A stretch of 64,000 nucleotides of DNA, from positions 124,001-188,000 of the forward strand of contig CALSRM010000004.1 in NCBI GenBank assembly GCA_943788755.1, in the 5' to 3' direction. The notes below the pieces were generated by a model. It searched no databases, was not told the origin of the DNA, and saw nothing but the letters and a program-made list of their open reading frames with translations. This stretch comes from an uncultured Flavobacteriales bacterium. Lineage in GTDB: Bacteria > Bacteroidota > Bacteroidia > Flavobacteriales_D > Parvicellaceae. The position numbers and the translations under genes were made by a program. This document shows positions 45,610 to 53,991 of the stretch, piece after piece; within the stretch, counting starts at the first letter, position 1; each line of letters starts with the position of its first letter.

Positions 45610-47166
45610 TTACAAATTGTCTCGAATTAATATATCATCCGATACTTCATCAGTTGTAATGCCAAATTCTGCATTATTTGTAGAAAAGCCTTCAGCAGAT
45701 ATCTCCATATTAAACTTCATCTCAGGTTTAACTACAAACAAAAACTCTCCTTTATTATTGGGTAAATAGTACCCATAAATCTTTCCAGTCTCTTCAACGA
45801 ATAATGTAATCATTGCCTCAATTGGTTCTTGTGTTTGTGGATCTTTCACCATAAACTTTACTGGAGTTAGAAAACTTTCTTTGTACAATAACTGCGCTTC
45901 GTAGATATCGCTACCTCCATAACCACCTTTGCTAAAACTGGAGTAATAGGCTGTTTTATCATTTTTACCTACAGAAAAATAAATATCATCATCAACACTG
46001 TTAATAGGGTAACCTAAATTCTCAGGAGTTCCCCAACTTCTTTTACCTCGTGACTCAGCATTGTAAATATCATACCCTCCAATTGTTTCATGCCCGTTAG
46101 ATGAAAAGTACAATGTTTGACCATTTGGACTAATGAAAGGTGCTTCCTCATCATATGGTGAATTTATTAGCCCTCCAATATTAAATGGTTTGGCCCAATT
46201 TCCATTAGGAAGTTGTTTAACTTCCCAAATATCTTTCCCGCCAAATCCACCTGGCCGGTTAGATGAAAAATAAATTAACTTGCCTTCAGCAGTAATACAT
46301 GCACTAGATTCTTTATGCTCCGAATTAATTTGCTCGCTAAGCATTACTGGCTTTAACCATGTGCCGTTTTTATTTTCACAAATAAATAAATTTCCATAAT
46401 CCATTCCTTTTCGCGTTCGGTTTACCAATAAAATAGTTCCTAAATCATTCATTCCAACAACTAAATCGTTCATTTCAGTGTTAATTTCAAATCCCATTTT
46501 GTGCACATTAACCCATCTATCACCCTCTCTGTCTGCCATATAAATATCACTTCCGTTTTTATTCTCATCCTCATATATACCAAATCTTCCTGGTCGTTTT
46601 GAGGAAAATACTAGTTTGGATTTATCGGCTGTTATAAATGGAATAACTTCAGAATATTCTGTATTAATAGACGGCCCTAAGTTTTCTATTTTCACAAAAA
46701 CTGGATTGTTAATTGCTATTTCTGCTCTGCTAGCAATATCAACATATCGTTCAAGCTCTTTTTCAATTATCAGCTTATCTTCTTTACTTTTATAAATCTG
46801 ATAATTCTTTATTTCCAGTGAAAATTGTTGGGCAAAATGATATGCTCTGGCTAACCAAAAACAAGCTTCAGTATGCCCAGCAGTCTTAGCCTTTTGAAAG
46901 TATGAAATTGCCTTTTCCTTCTCACCCGGAATATTCAAATAACAAGTTCCGATTCGGAAGTTAATCTGATCATAATCCTCATCCAATAAGTAAATATTAG
47001 CGTATAATGTCAAGGCCATTTCATAATCTTCAGATTCGTAAAAGAAGTTAGCTTCAGACCAGATTCTTTTATGCTTTTTATTGTATGCTTTAGACTGCGC
47101 AGAAAAAGATTGGAGTAAAACAAATAGACCCAGTAAGAATAAAGTGAGTTGCATTCTTATTTTCAT
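45610..47166 (-). CDS. exported TPR and PD40 (WD40-like beta-propeller) protein
   Basis: A 518-residue exported protein with a signal peptide (residues 1-25). Residues 30-140 contain tetratricopeptide-like helices (ANFFYESEDYEMALTLYANIY, FRIGTCYLNIPGEKEKAISYFQKA). Residues 170-430 carry PD40 propeller repeats: LVFSSKRPGRFG, IYFSSNRPGGFGGKDIWEV, LYFSSNGHETIGGYDIY and AYYSSFSKGGYGGSDIYEA. The C-terminus is a carboxypeptidase-regulatory-like beta domain. The order resembles PorE/OmpA-type T9SS-linked proteins but the OmpA peptidoglycan-binding domain is absent. Its exact role is unknown. Confidence 0.82.
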   Translation of the reverse strand: MKIRMQLTLFLLGLFVLLQSFSAQSKAYNKKHKRIWSEANFFYESEDYEMALTLYANIYLLDEDYDQINFRIGTCYLNIPGEKEKAISYFQKAKTAGHTEACFWLARAYHFAQQFSLEIKNYQIYKSKEDKLIIEKELERYVDIASRAEIAINNPVFVKIENLGPSINTEYSEVIPFITADKSKLVFSSKRPGRFGIYEDENKNGSDIYMADREGDRWVNVHKMGFEINTEMNDLVVGMNDLGTILLVNRTRKGMDYGNLFICENKNGTWLKPVMLSEQINSEHKESSACITAEGKLIYFSSNRPGGFGGKDIWEVKQLPNGNWAKPFNIGGLINSPYDEEAPFISPNGQTLYFSSNGHETIGGYDIYNAESRGKRSWGTPENLGYPINSVDDDIYFSVGKNDKTAYYSSFSKGGYGGSDIYEAQLLYKESFLTPVKFMVKDPQTQEPIEAMITLFVEETGKIYGYYLPNNKGEFLFVVKPEMKFNMEISAEGFSTNNAEFGITTDEVSDDILIRDNL

Positions 47167-47746
47167 ACCTGCAAATTATAACAAATAAACTATAACTTGT
47201 TAAAACGTACAATTAACTTACTAACATAAAAATTGGACTATTAGAACGCTAGATTCTTAAAATCTATGTTCCAAATATGTTCATACTAATTTTACAATTG
47301 CCCCTAACCCCAATAATACAAGGGAAAATGCACAAAAAATAACTTGCACTCAAGTCAAATATCTGTTTAGCATCTGAATTAATTTCAGATTGCTTATTAA
47401 ATAAACAGTTGTTCATAAAATATAGACAATGTATTAGTTTAATGTATTACAGAGGAAATTTGAAATAACCTATTTATAAACATCAATTAGGTTACTACCG
47501 AAAATGAATTCTCTTCCAATCGAGAATCACATACTAATTTAAAAACACAATAGAAGAGCCTCTTTATAAGTCCACGCCTCAAGAAACCATTACTAATTAT
47601 CTATTTTCCATGCAAGTTAACTTGATAAGAAGCAACTGCCTAAATTTGACTAATAAGCAATGTAAATAGAAATATTACTTTATTATAAACTATATCCTCA
47701 TTTTAAAAGTCAAAATATAAGTTATTTTTGTGGAAATTTCAGACTA
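47167..47746. other. 580-bp intergenic region
   Basis: No reading frame of note is present on either strand. It is very AT-rich. I see a 7-bp inverted repeat (ATCTGAA 47372-47378 with TTCAGAT 47384-47390) and, at its right end, the -7 element of the reductase gene. It separates divergent genes and must hold the promoter of the TPR-PD40 gene as well. Confidence 0.5.
47723..47730 (+). promoter_or_regulatory. promoter -7 element for the ferredoxin reductase operon
   Basis: TATTTTTG fits TAnnTTTG and ends 16 bp before the ATG at 47747, predicting a leader of about ten bases. Confidence 0.5.
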
Positions 47747-48760
47747 ATGATTGAAACAGATATAATAATAATTGGAGCCGGGCCAGTAGGCTTATTTACC
47801 GTTTTCGAAGCAGGCTTATTAAAATTGCGTTGTCATCTAATTGATGCACTGCCTATACCAGGAGGACAATGCTCTGAAATCTACCCAAAAAAACCAATTT
47901 ATGATATCCCTGGTATTCCTGAAATATTAGCTGGTGACCTAGTAAATAACCTATTGAAGCAAATTGAACCCTTTAAACCTGGATTTACATTAGGAGATCC
48001 AGCTGTTGACATAGAAGAAACAGCAGACAACCAATTTATTGTGACTACCAAAGAAGGAATTAAACATAAAGCTCCTAACATTGCTATTGCAGGTGGCTTA
48101 GGTGTTTTTATTCCAAGAAAACCACCTGTATCTGAGTTAAAACAATTCGAAGGAAAGGGTGTAGAATACATGATTAAAGACCCTGAAGATTATAGAGGTA
48201 AGAATGTCGTAATTAGTGGTGGTGGTGATAGCGCTTTAGACTGGGCTATTTTTTTAGCCGATGGAGTTGCGGAAAAAGTAACCTTAATTCATAGAAGTCA
48301 AAGTTTTAGAGCGCACCCAGACTCTGTTCAAAAGGCCATGGATATGGCTGACTCAGGTAAAATAAATTTGTTGATGGATGCTGAAGTCAAATCCATAGGT
48401 GGTAATGGAAAACTTTCGGATATTCATGTAAAAACAAAAGCTGATGGACCTATTACGTTAGATGCTGACAGCTGGCTTCCATTATTTGGTCTAACCCCTA
48501 GACTAGGTCCAATAGCAAATTGGGGGCTTTTGATAGAAAAAAATGCAATTAGGGTAGACAACTCCACAGATTACACCACTAACAGAGAAGGAATTTATGC
48601 CATTGGAGATGTGAATACTTATCCAGGAAAATTAAAATTAATTCTTTGTGGGTTTCATGAAGCTACATTGATGGTTCAATCGGCATTTAAAAGAATTTAC
48701 CCCGACAAAAAGAATGTATTAAAATATACCACCGTTAGCGGGGTAAACGGGTTTGAATAA
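47747..48760 (+). CDS. ferredoxin--NADP reductase, thioredoxin-reductase-like (type 2)
   Basis: A 337-residue flavoprotein. FAD-binding IIIIGAGPVGLFTVFEAG (residues 6-23), the YumC-type PIPGGQCSEIYPKKPIYDIPGIP segment, the NADPH-binding VVISGGGDSALDWAIFL (about 158-174) and IYAIGDVNTYPGKLKLIL near the end are all present. There is no CxxC redox pair, which separates it from thioredoxin reductase. Its stop overlaps the start of a 2Fe-2S ferredoxin gene by one base (TAATG), so the pair is translated together and ferredoxin is the likely partner. Confidence 0.92.
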   Translation: MIETDIIIIGAGPVGLFTVFEAGLLKLRCHLIDALPIPGGQCSEIYPKKPIYDIPGIPEILAGDLVNNLLKQIEPFKPGFTLGDPAVDIEETADNQFIVTTKEGIKHKAPNIAIAGGLGVFIPRKPPVSELKQFEGKGVEYMIKDPEDYRGKNVVISGGGDSALDWAIFLADGVAEKVTLIHRSQSFRAHPDSVQKAMDMADSGKINLLMDAEVKSIGGNGKLSDIHVKTKADGPITLDADSWLPLFGLTPRLGPIANWGLLIEKNAIRVDNSTDYTTNREGIYAIGDVNTYPGKLKLILCGFHEATLMVQSAFKRIYPDKKNVLKYTTVSGVNGFE

Positions 48761-49107
48761 TGGAAAACTTAATTAATATAACTGTCGTTGATCGTGAAGG
48801 CAAGGAGCATAAACTTGAGGCTCCAACCGACATGAACATGAACATGATGGAGTTATGCAAAAGTTACGAACTACCGGTTGCTGGAACCTGCGGAGGCATG
48901 GCAATGTGTGCATCGTGTCAGATGTATGTTTTGACAGATCACGTGCCGATTGAGCGCAGTTATGATGAACAAGCGATGCTGGATGAGGCCTGGAATGTTG
49001 AGGATAACAGTAGACTTGGTTGTCAAATAAAGCTGAACAATAACCTAGAAGGCCTTAAAGTGCAATTAGCACCCCATGTTGAGGAAAATTCAGATGATGA
49101 CTGGTAG
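48760..49107 (+). CDS. 2Fe-2S ferredoxin (adrenodoxin type)
   Basis: A 115-residue electron carrier. The cluster ligands are the three Cys of GTCGGMAMCASCQMYV (C-x5-C-x2-C, about residues 47-57) and a fourth in RLGCQIKL (about 87). The N-terminal ubiquitin-like fold (INITVVDREGKEHKLEA) and the acidic C-terminus fit the adrenodoxin type. It is coupled to the reductase upstream and could feed low-potential electrons to P450 or iron-sulfur assembly systems. It converges on nadE with one base between the stop codons. Confidence 0.93.
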   Translation: MENLINITVVDREGKEHKLEAPTDMNMNMMELCKSYELPVAGTCGGMAMCASCQMYVLTDHVPIERSYDEQAMLDEAWNVEDNSRLGCQIKLNNNLEGLKVQLAPHVEENSDDDW

Positions 49108-49108
49108 G

Positions 49109-49879
49109 TTACTTTAAACTCTCCGGAATAAGACATACTGGAATTGGTTTCATTTTGTGTTGATTCGCTTTATTTAACTTTCGATAAATTGCCAAAACCT
49201 CCAATTCTCTATTAGAAATAGCATCCTCATCTCCTTCGAATTCCATTGCCCATTCTAATTCTGGATAAGAAGCTCCTATTTGGTCTTCATCGCTTCGATC
49301 ATCGTCCCATAAACCATCGGTAGGTTTAGCTACTTGAATGGATTGAATTATATCCAATTCTTTGGCTAGAGTATATACCTCAGTCTTCATTAAACCTGCA
49401 ATGGGAGATATATCAACTCCTCCATCTCCATATTTTGTAAAAAAACCTACTCCAAAATCTTCTACTTTATTTCCTGTTCCAGCAACCAAGCATCCATAAT
49501 GACCAGCATAAGCATATAAAGTTGTCATTCGCAATCTTGCTCGAACATTAGCCATTGTTAAGTGGTCTTGAATGTCATTTGTTAAATCAGTAGAAATTTG
49601 CTCAAAAGACTTTGTTAAATCAACATTGAAAGAAGTTACATTTTTAAATGTCCTTTCAAGCCATTCGATATGTTCGTTACTTCTCTGACATTGAGATGGA
49701 GGCTGTAATATTGGCATATTTACCACAATTACGTTTTTACCTGTTAAAGCGCACAATGTAGAAGTCACAGCTGAATCGATTCCTCCGGAAACACCAACCA
49801 CAAAACCTTTAGTAAAAGAGGACTCGCTATAATTTTCTAACCAATCGACTATATGTTTAATAACAGCTATTGTATTCAT
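49109..49879 (-). CDS. nadE: NAD+ synthetase (ammonia-dependent)
   Basis: A 256-residue enzyme that amidates nicotinic acid adenine dinucleotide to NAD+. The ATP-pyrophosphatase P-loop is VVGVSGGIDSAVTSTL (about 28-43). Further motifs are VAGTGNKVEDFGVGFFTKYGDGGVDISPI and PTDGLWDDDRSDEDQIG. There is no glutaminase domain, so it uses free ammonia. It lies on the opposite strand close to gldB-gldC, an association seen in other gliding Flavobacteriia (from general knowledge). Confidence 0.94.
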   Translation of the reverse strand: MNTIAVIKHIVDWLENYSESSFTKGFVVGVSGGIDSAVTSTLCALTGKNVIVVNMPILQPPSQCQRSNEHIEWLERTFKNVTSFNVDLTKSFEQISTDLTNDIQDHLTMANVRARLRMTTLYAYAGHYGCLVAGTGNKVEDFGVGFFTKYGDGGVDISPIAGLMKTEVYTLAKELDIIQSIQVAKPTDGLWDDDRSDEDQIGASYPELEWAMEFEGDEDAISNRELEVLAIYRKLNKANQHKMKPIPVCLIPESLK

Positions 49880-49884
49880 TTTTC

Positions 49885-49919
49885 AAAAAAAAGTCCTGAC
49901 TTAAAACTAAAGCCAGGAC
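49885..49919 (-). terminator. intrinsic terminator after the PorT-like gene
   Basis: On the minus strand GTCCTGGCTT and AAGTCAGGAC form a stem of about 10 bp with one mismatch or G-U pair, around a short loop, followed by eight T. It ends the PorT-like transcript just before nadE. Confidence 0.85.
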
Positions 49920-49944
49920 AAAATTATAATTAATTATTAATTGT

Positions 49945-50787
49945 CTAAAATAAAATACCGATTGTTAAACGAATCGCATGTGGAATGTTTTTTTGTGGAG
50001 TGTACGCATTGAAAGTTGGACTAGCCACTAAATTTCCGGTAGCGTCTAAAACATCGGACTCATCAAAATCTACAACATGTTTAGACTCCTTTTTTGTAAT
50101 GCTAGTAAAACCATAATTATAAGCTACGGTAACAAAAGCTGAAGTCGATTCAGCAAATGCATATTCAAAACCTCCTCCAATCGATAAAGACGCTTTCACA
50201 AAAGAAACTTCAGAGTCAATATTTAAGTCCTCTAAAGAACTTACCGTACCACTCAGAGCAACATCATCAGTAGCTCTTGCTTTGGTCTTGATAGATGTCA
50301 ATAAGCCAAATTGACCGTAGTATGTTAAATAGCCTATTTCATTTGTTTTCATTTTCAACATCAATGGGATATTCACATAATTAACCTTATACTGCCTTTT
50401 ATTTAATTGATAGAACAAATAAGGAGCATACGTTGCTGAATCAACTCCTGCCAAATCACTTATTTCAAGGATTGCATCGTCATATACATAATATCCTGTG
50501 GTGTCTTTATCATTACCATTATCCACATAGTTTAACTTAGCACCACTAAAGTCCATTGAAAAACCGGTCGACAACCAGATGTTCTCACCTAACTTAAAGT
50601 CAGTAATCGCTCCTACTCCAAATCCCAACTGAAGGCCTCCATTAGTAAAATCTTTTGCATTATCTGGCTTTAACCAGTTAAATGATGGATCAATTTTCAA
50701 GCCAAAACGAAAATCTTTATCATTTCCTTGCGCACTCAAATTAAGTCCAAATGCTATTAAAATAGCCACTATTATTATCTTTTTCAT
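49945..50787 (-). CDS. outer-membrane beta-barrel protein, PorT-like
   Basis: A 280-residue protein with a cleavable signal (MKKIIIVAILIAFGLNLSAQ). The mature chain alternates aromatic and small residues in amphipathic strands (FRFGLKIDPSFNWLKP, LQLGFGVGAITDFKLG, VNIPLMLKMKTNEIGYLTYYGQFG, LSIGGGFEYAF) and ends in a hydrophobic strand (AIRLTIGILF), as expected for a barrel. The PorT family includes a T9SS component, but many relatives have other or unknown roles. It is divergent from gldB. Confidence 0.78.
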   Translation of the reverse strand: MKKIIIVAILIAFGLNLSAQGNDKDFRFGLKIDPSFNWLKPDNAKDFTNGGLQLGFGVGAITDFKLGENIWLSTGFSMDFSGAKLNYVDNGNDKDTTGYYVYDDAILEISDLAGVDSATYAPYLFYQLNKRQYKVNYVNIPLMLKMKTNEIGYLTYYGQFGLLTSIKTKARATDDVALSGTVSSLEDLNIDSEVSFVKASLSIGGGFEYAFAESTSAFVTVAYNYGFTSITKKESKHVVDFDESDVLDATGNLVASPTFNAYTPQKNIPHAIRLTIGILF

Positions 50788-50909
50788 AAATATTTATTAA
50801 TTATCCAAATACAAACATAATCAATTTTTAATTTCATATGCTTAAGATTGATGCAGAAGTACTTTCTATCGTTATTATTTGTACTAATTTGCACCACCAA
50901 ACAACACGT

Positions 50910-51917
50910 ATGTTAAAAAAGATTCTATTTACACCACTATTATTACTAAGCCTATTTAGCTGCGAACCCGACCCTCTAGATGTTGACACATCCTCTATTG
51001 AGTTGGAAATAAAGGCGAAAAGAATGGAACAAGAGTTATTTCAACCTGAATCAACCAACATCAATGAAATACATGGTCAGTTATTAGGAAAATACGGAGC
51101 ACTATATCAACTATTTTTTGAAAATATGTTAGGAGAAGGTTCTGTTCATGATCCCATGGCATCAAGCTATTTAGAAAAGTTTATTGGAAACAAAGACATG
51201 CAAAACTTTTATCTAGAAATTGACTCAAAGTTTCATGATTTTAGTGCATATGAAAGTGAAATTACAGATGCTTTCAAACATTATAAATACTATTTCCCAG
51301 ATAGTACAATTCCAGAAATTGTAACATTTTACTCTAACTTTAATGCAAATGCATTTCCACTTGAAAACCGATTAGGAATAGGTTTAGACATGTACTTAGG
51401 TGCTGAAAATGAAATTGTAAAAAGCATTCCAACTTCCTCGTTACCGCAATTTATTAAAGATAAAATGGATTCAAAATTTTTAGTTGCTGATGGCCTCAAA
51501 TATTGGCTCTTTAATCGTTTTTTCGAGGAAGACAATCATGATTTCTTAGCAGAAATAATTTCTTCAGGAAAAATCATGTACTTAATGGACGCTATTCTAC
51601 CTAATAAAAGCGATGCAATTAAAATAGGATATACCGAAGAAGAGCTAAACTGGTGCGAAAAGAGTGAAGTTAATATTTGGGAAATATTGATAAATGAAGA
51701 ATTACTTTATTCAAAAGACAGAAAGAAAATTGCTCAATTTACTGTAAATGGACCTTTTACAAAAGGACTCCCAGAAGAATCACCTTCTATGGTTGGTGTT
51801 TGGATAGGATGGCAAATGGTTAGAGATTATGCAGAAGATACCGGCGCAAGTGTATTAGATTTGCTGGCTGAAACAAATTATAGAAAAATATTAAAATCAT
51901 ACAATCCCAATGAGTAA
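50910..51917 (+). CDS. gldB: gliding motility lipoprotein GldB
   Basis: About 335 residues from ATG 50910 (MLKKILFTPLLLLSLFSCEPDP), where the lipobox Cys is in LFSC; a longer frame from 50838 would hide this signal. Family features include the helical body with RMEQELFQ, YYFPDSTIPEIVTFYSNFNANAF, GIGLDMYLG, and a C-terminal FTKGLPEESPSMVGVWIGWQMVRDY. GldB is an essential gliding lipoprotein in Flavobacterium with a possible link to T9SS. Its end overlaps the start of gldC by 8 bp. Confidence 0.93.
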   Translation: MLKKILFTPLLLLSLFSCEPDPLDVDTSSIELEIKAKRMEQELFQPESTNINEIHGQLLGKYGALYQLFFENMLGEGSVHDPMASSYLEKFIGNKDMQNFYLEIDSKFHDFSAYESEITDAFKHYKYYFPDSTIPEIVTFYSNFNANAFPLENRLGIGLDMYLGAENEIVKSIPTSSLPQFIKDKMDSKFLVADGLKYWLFNRFFEEDNHDFLAEIISSGKIMYLMDAILPNKSDAIKIGYTEEELNWCEKSEVNIWEILINEELLYSKDRKKIAQFTVNGPFTKGLPEESPSMVGVWIGWQMVRDYAEDTGASVLDLLAETNYRKILKSYNPNE

Positions 51918-52257
51918 ACAAAACAACATTAATATTACCGTGGACTTAGACGCAAATCAAGTCCCTGAAAAAATAATATGGAATTCAACCGACCTTGATG
52001 GATCTAGAAATGCTAAAGCAATGTTGCTTTCTCTTTGGGACAGCAAGGACATGAACACCATGAACATTGACCTTTGGACAAAAGATATGTCAATTGAAGA
52101 AATGAGTAAATTCTTTTTTCAAACCTATATTACAATGGTTGAAACTTTTGAAAAAGCAACAAATGAAGACCAAATGGCTATGGCTATGAGGGATTTTGCT
52201 GAATTTTTTGGAGAGAAGATGAAGGTTATCCAACCGACTGGAAAGTTTGACAAATAA
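51910..52257 (+). CDS. gldC: gliding motility protein GldC
   Basis: A 115-residue cytoplasmic protein that improves but is not strictly needed for gliding. The family pattern is ITVDLDANQVPEKIIWNSTD, AMLLSLWDSKDMNTMNIDLWTKDMS and the helix EMSKFFFQTYITMVETFEKATN. It overlaps gldB by 8 bp and is clearly co-translated with it. Confidence 0.93.
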   Translation: MSKQNNINITVDLDANQVPEKIIWNSTDLDGSRNAKAMLLSLWDSKDMNTMNIDLWTKDMSIEEMSKFFFQTYITMVETFEKATNEDQMAMAMRDFAEFFGEKMKVIQPTGKFDK

Positions 52258-52351
52258 GAGCCTGCCCATAATGTCCAATATTTTCGTTCTGCTCAGTACA
52301 AAAAATGCTCATTCACTAATGTAAATTGTGCTTTTTTGAACTTTCATATGC

Positions 52352-52382
52352 CTCAAGCTTTAACATTGTGACTCAAGCTTTA
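52352..52382. repeat. pair of 11-bp direct repeats, 20 bp apart
   Basis: CTCAAGCTTTA occurs at 52352-52362 and again at 52372-52382, a spacing of 20 bp or two helical turns, ending 17 bp before the trmB ATG. Each copy contains the palindrome AAGCTT. It may be a regulator site or just a small duplication. Confidence 0.45.
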
Positions 52383-52399
52383 TAAACAAATACTATTAA

Positions 52400-53077
52400 A
52401 TGGGAAAAGATAAGCTAAAGCGATTCGCGGAAATAGAAACATTTAACAATGTTATTCAGCCATCAATGGATGAAGTTCTAAATGGTTTCTATCTAAAGGG
52501 CAATTGGCATAAAGAACATTTTAAAAATGACAACCCTATTGTTTTAGAATTAGGTTGTGGAAAAGGAGAATATACAGTTGGAATGGCTAAAATGTTTCCT
52601 GATAAAAACTTTATCGGAGTTGACATTAAAGGCTCTAGGATGTGGAAAGGAGCTAAAACATCAATCGAGGAAGGCATCAACAACACTGCTTTTTTAAGAT
52701 CCAAAGTTGACTTTATAGAAAAATTATTTGGAGAAGGTGAAGTTTCTGAAATCTGGCTAACCTTTTCAGACCCACAACCTAAAAAACCGAGAAAAAGATT
52801 AACATCACCACTCTTTATCTCCCGTTACTTAAAACTTCTTAAACCTAAAGGAACCATCAATCTCAAATGTGACAGTGATTTACTTTTTGAATATACGCTT
52901 GAACAAATAGAAGAAAACAAATATGAAAAACAAGAGGAATCGTGGGATGTGTATAATGAATTTGTGAACAGAACAGATGAACCAACGAAACAGCTGATGA
53001 ATATTCGCACCTTTTACGAAAGAAAATGGCTTGAAGAAGGAAAGACCATTAAGTATTGCCGTTTCACTATTTCATAG
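52400..53077 (+). CDS. trmB: tRNA (guanine-N7-)-methyltransferase
   Basis: A 225-residue enzyme methylating G46 in the tRNA variable loop. It shows the SAM motif VLELGCGKGEYTVGMAKMFPDKNFIGVDIKG (about 50-80), LRSKVDFIEKLF, the signature IWLTFSDPQPKKPRKRLTSPLF (about 119-140) and SDSDLLFEYTLEQI-like KCDSDLLFEYT. The ATG at 52400 fits the family start. It stands alone after gldC. Confidence 0.94.
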   Translation: MGKDKLKRFAEIETFNNVIQPSMDEVLNGFYLKGNWHKEHFKNDNPIVLELGCGKGEYTVGMAKMFPDKNFIGVDIKGSRMWKGAKTSIEEGINNTAFLRSKVDFIEKLFGEGEVSEIWLTFSDPQPKKPRKRLTSPLFISRYLKLLKPKGTINLKCDSDLLFEYTLEQIEENKYEKQEESWDVYNEFVNRTDEPTKQLMNIRTFYERKWLEEGKTIKYCRFTIS

Positions 53078-53175
53078 GTTTATACAGTCATTTTATCACA
53101 TCCAGATAAACCAATACCATTTTTAAAAATATTCTAACTACATTAGAAGTTATTATTACATAACTATTGTAGTTT

Positions 53176-53991
53176 ATGAAAAAGCTTTTATTGTTTTTAA
53201 TTTATTTTCCAACATTTATTTTTGCCGGAAATGACAACATTCATTTTGGCGGAAGATCAGCGGGAATGGGACATGCTTCCGTTACACTAAGTGACGTATG
53301 GAGTTCTCACCATAATCAAGCTGGGCTTGGATGGTTAACGAAAGCAGAAGCGGGTGTGTTTGCTCAAAACAGATTTCTCGTTAAAGAAATGAATTATATT
53401 GGGTTTGCTTATGCTCACCCGGTAAAGTCCGGTGCTTTTGCTTTGTCATTTACCAATTTTGGTTATTCTCAATATGGAGAAAGCAAACTTGGGCTAGCAT
53501 ATGGCTTGAAATTTAGTGAACGAATTACAGGTGGGGTTCAAATTAATTATCATAATACGCGTATAGGAAACAATTATGGATCGGCATCGGTGCTATCTTC
53601 CGAAATGGGACTGCAGGCAAAACTAACGTCTAAATTAGAATTAGGGTTGCACTTGTTTAACCCAACACAAGCAAAACTAAACGACTTTAACGATGAAAGA
53701 ATTCCCACAATTATGCGCCTTGGAATGGCCTACACTTTTTCTAACAAAGTATTTATCACATTAGAGGCAGAAAAAGATATTGATTTTCCTGCAAATTTTA
53801 AGGCAGGAATTGAATACAAGGCTAATGAAAAGATATATTTAAGAGGTGGTATTGGAGCTAGTCCTACTGCTGCTACTTTTGGTGTCGGAGTGTATCACAA
53901 GGGACTAAAACTTGACCTTGCCTCTTCCTATCACCAAATTTTAGGATTTATTCCAGAGGTTTCTTTGACTTATGTTTTTGAAAAGAATTAA
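53176..53991 (+). CDS. PorV/PorQ-family-like outer-membrane protein
   Basis: A 271-residue protein with a signal peptide (residues 1-17). GGRSAGMGHASVTLSDVWSSHHNQAGLGWL is the family N-terminus, in which a Gly-Met-Gly turn is followed by an Asn-rich helix. The rest is repeated amphipathic beta strands ending FIPEVSLTYVFEKN. PorV and PorQ are FadL-like barrels that shuttle cargo in T9SS, but many members have unknown roles. Its stop overlaps the next ATG by one base, so it is co-translated with the helix-hairpin-helix protein. Confidence 0.72.
   Translation: MKKLLLFLIYFPTFIFAGNDNIHFGGRSAGMGHASVTLSDVWSSHHNQAGLGWLTKAEAGVFAQNRFLVKEMNYIGFAYAHPVKSGAFALSFTNFGYSQYGESKLGLAYGLKFSERITGGVQINYHNTRIGNNYGSASVLSSEMGLQAKLTSKLELGLHLFNPTQAKLNDFNDERIPTIMRLGMAYTFSNKVFITLEAEKDIDFPANFKAGIEYKANEKIYLRGGIGASPTAATFGVGVYHKGLKLDLASSYHQILGFIPEVSLTYVFEKN

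Noticed and set aside
47372-47390. 7-bp inverted repeat in the 47.2-47.7 kb gap as an operator
   Set aside because: The arms are short and AT-rich, and the position is far from both start codons. A chance origin is likely.
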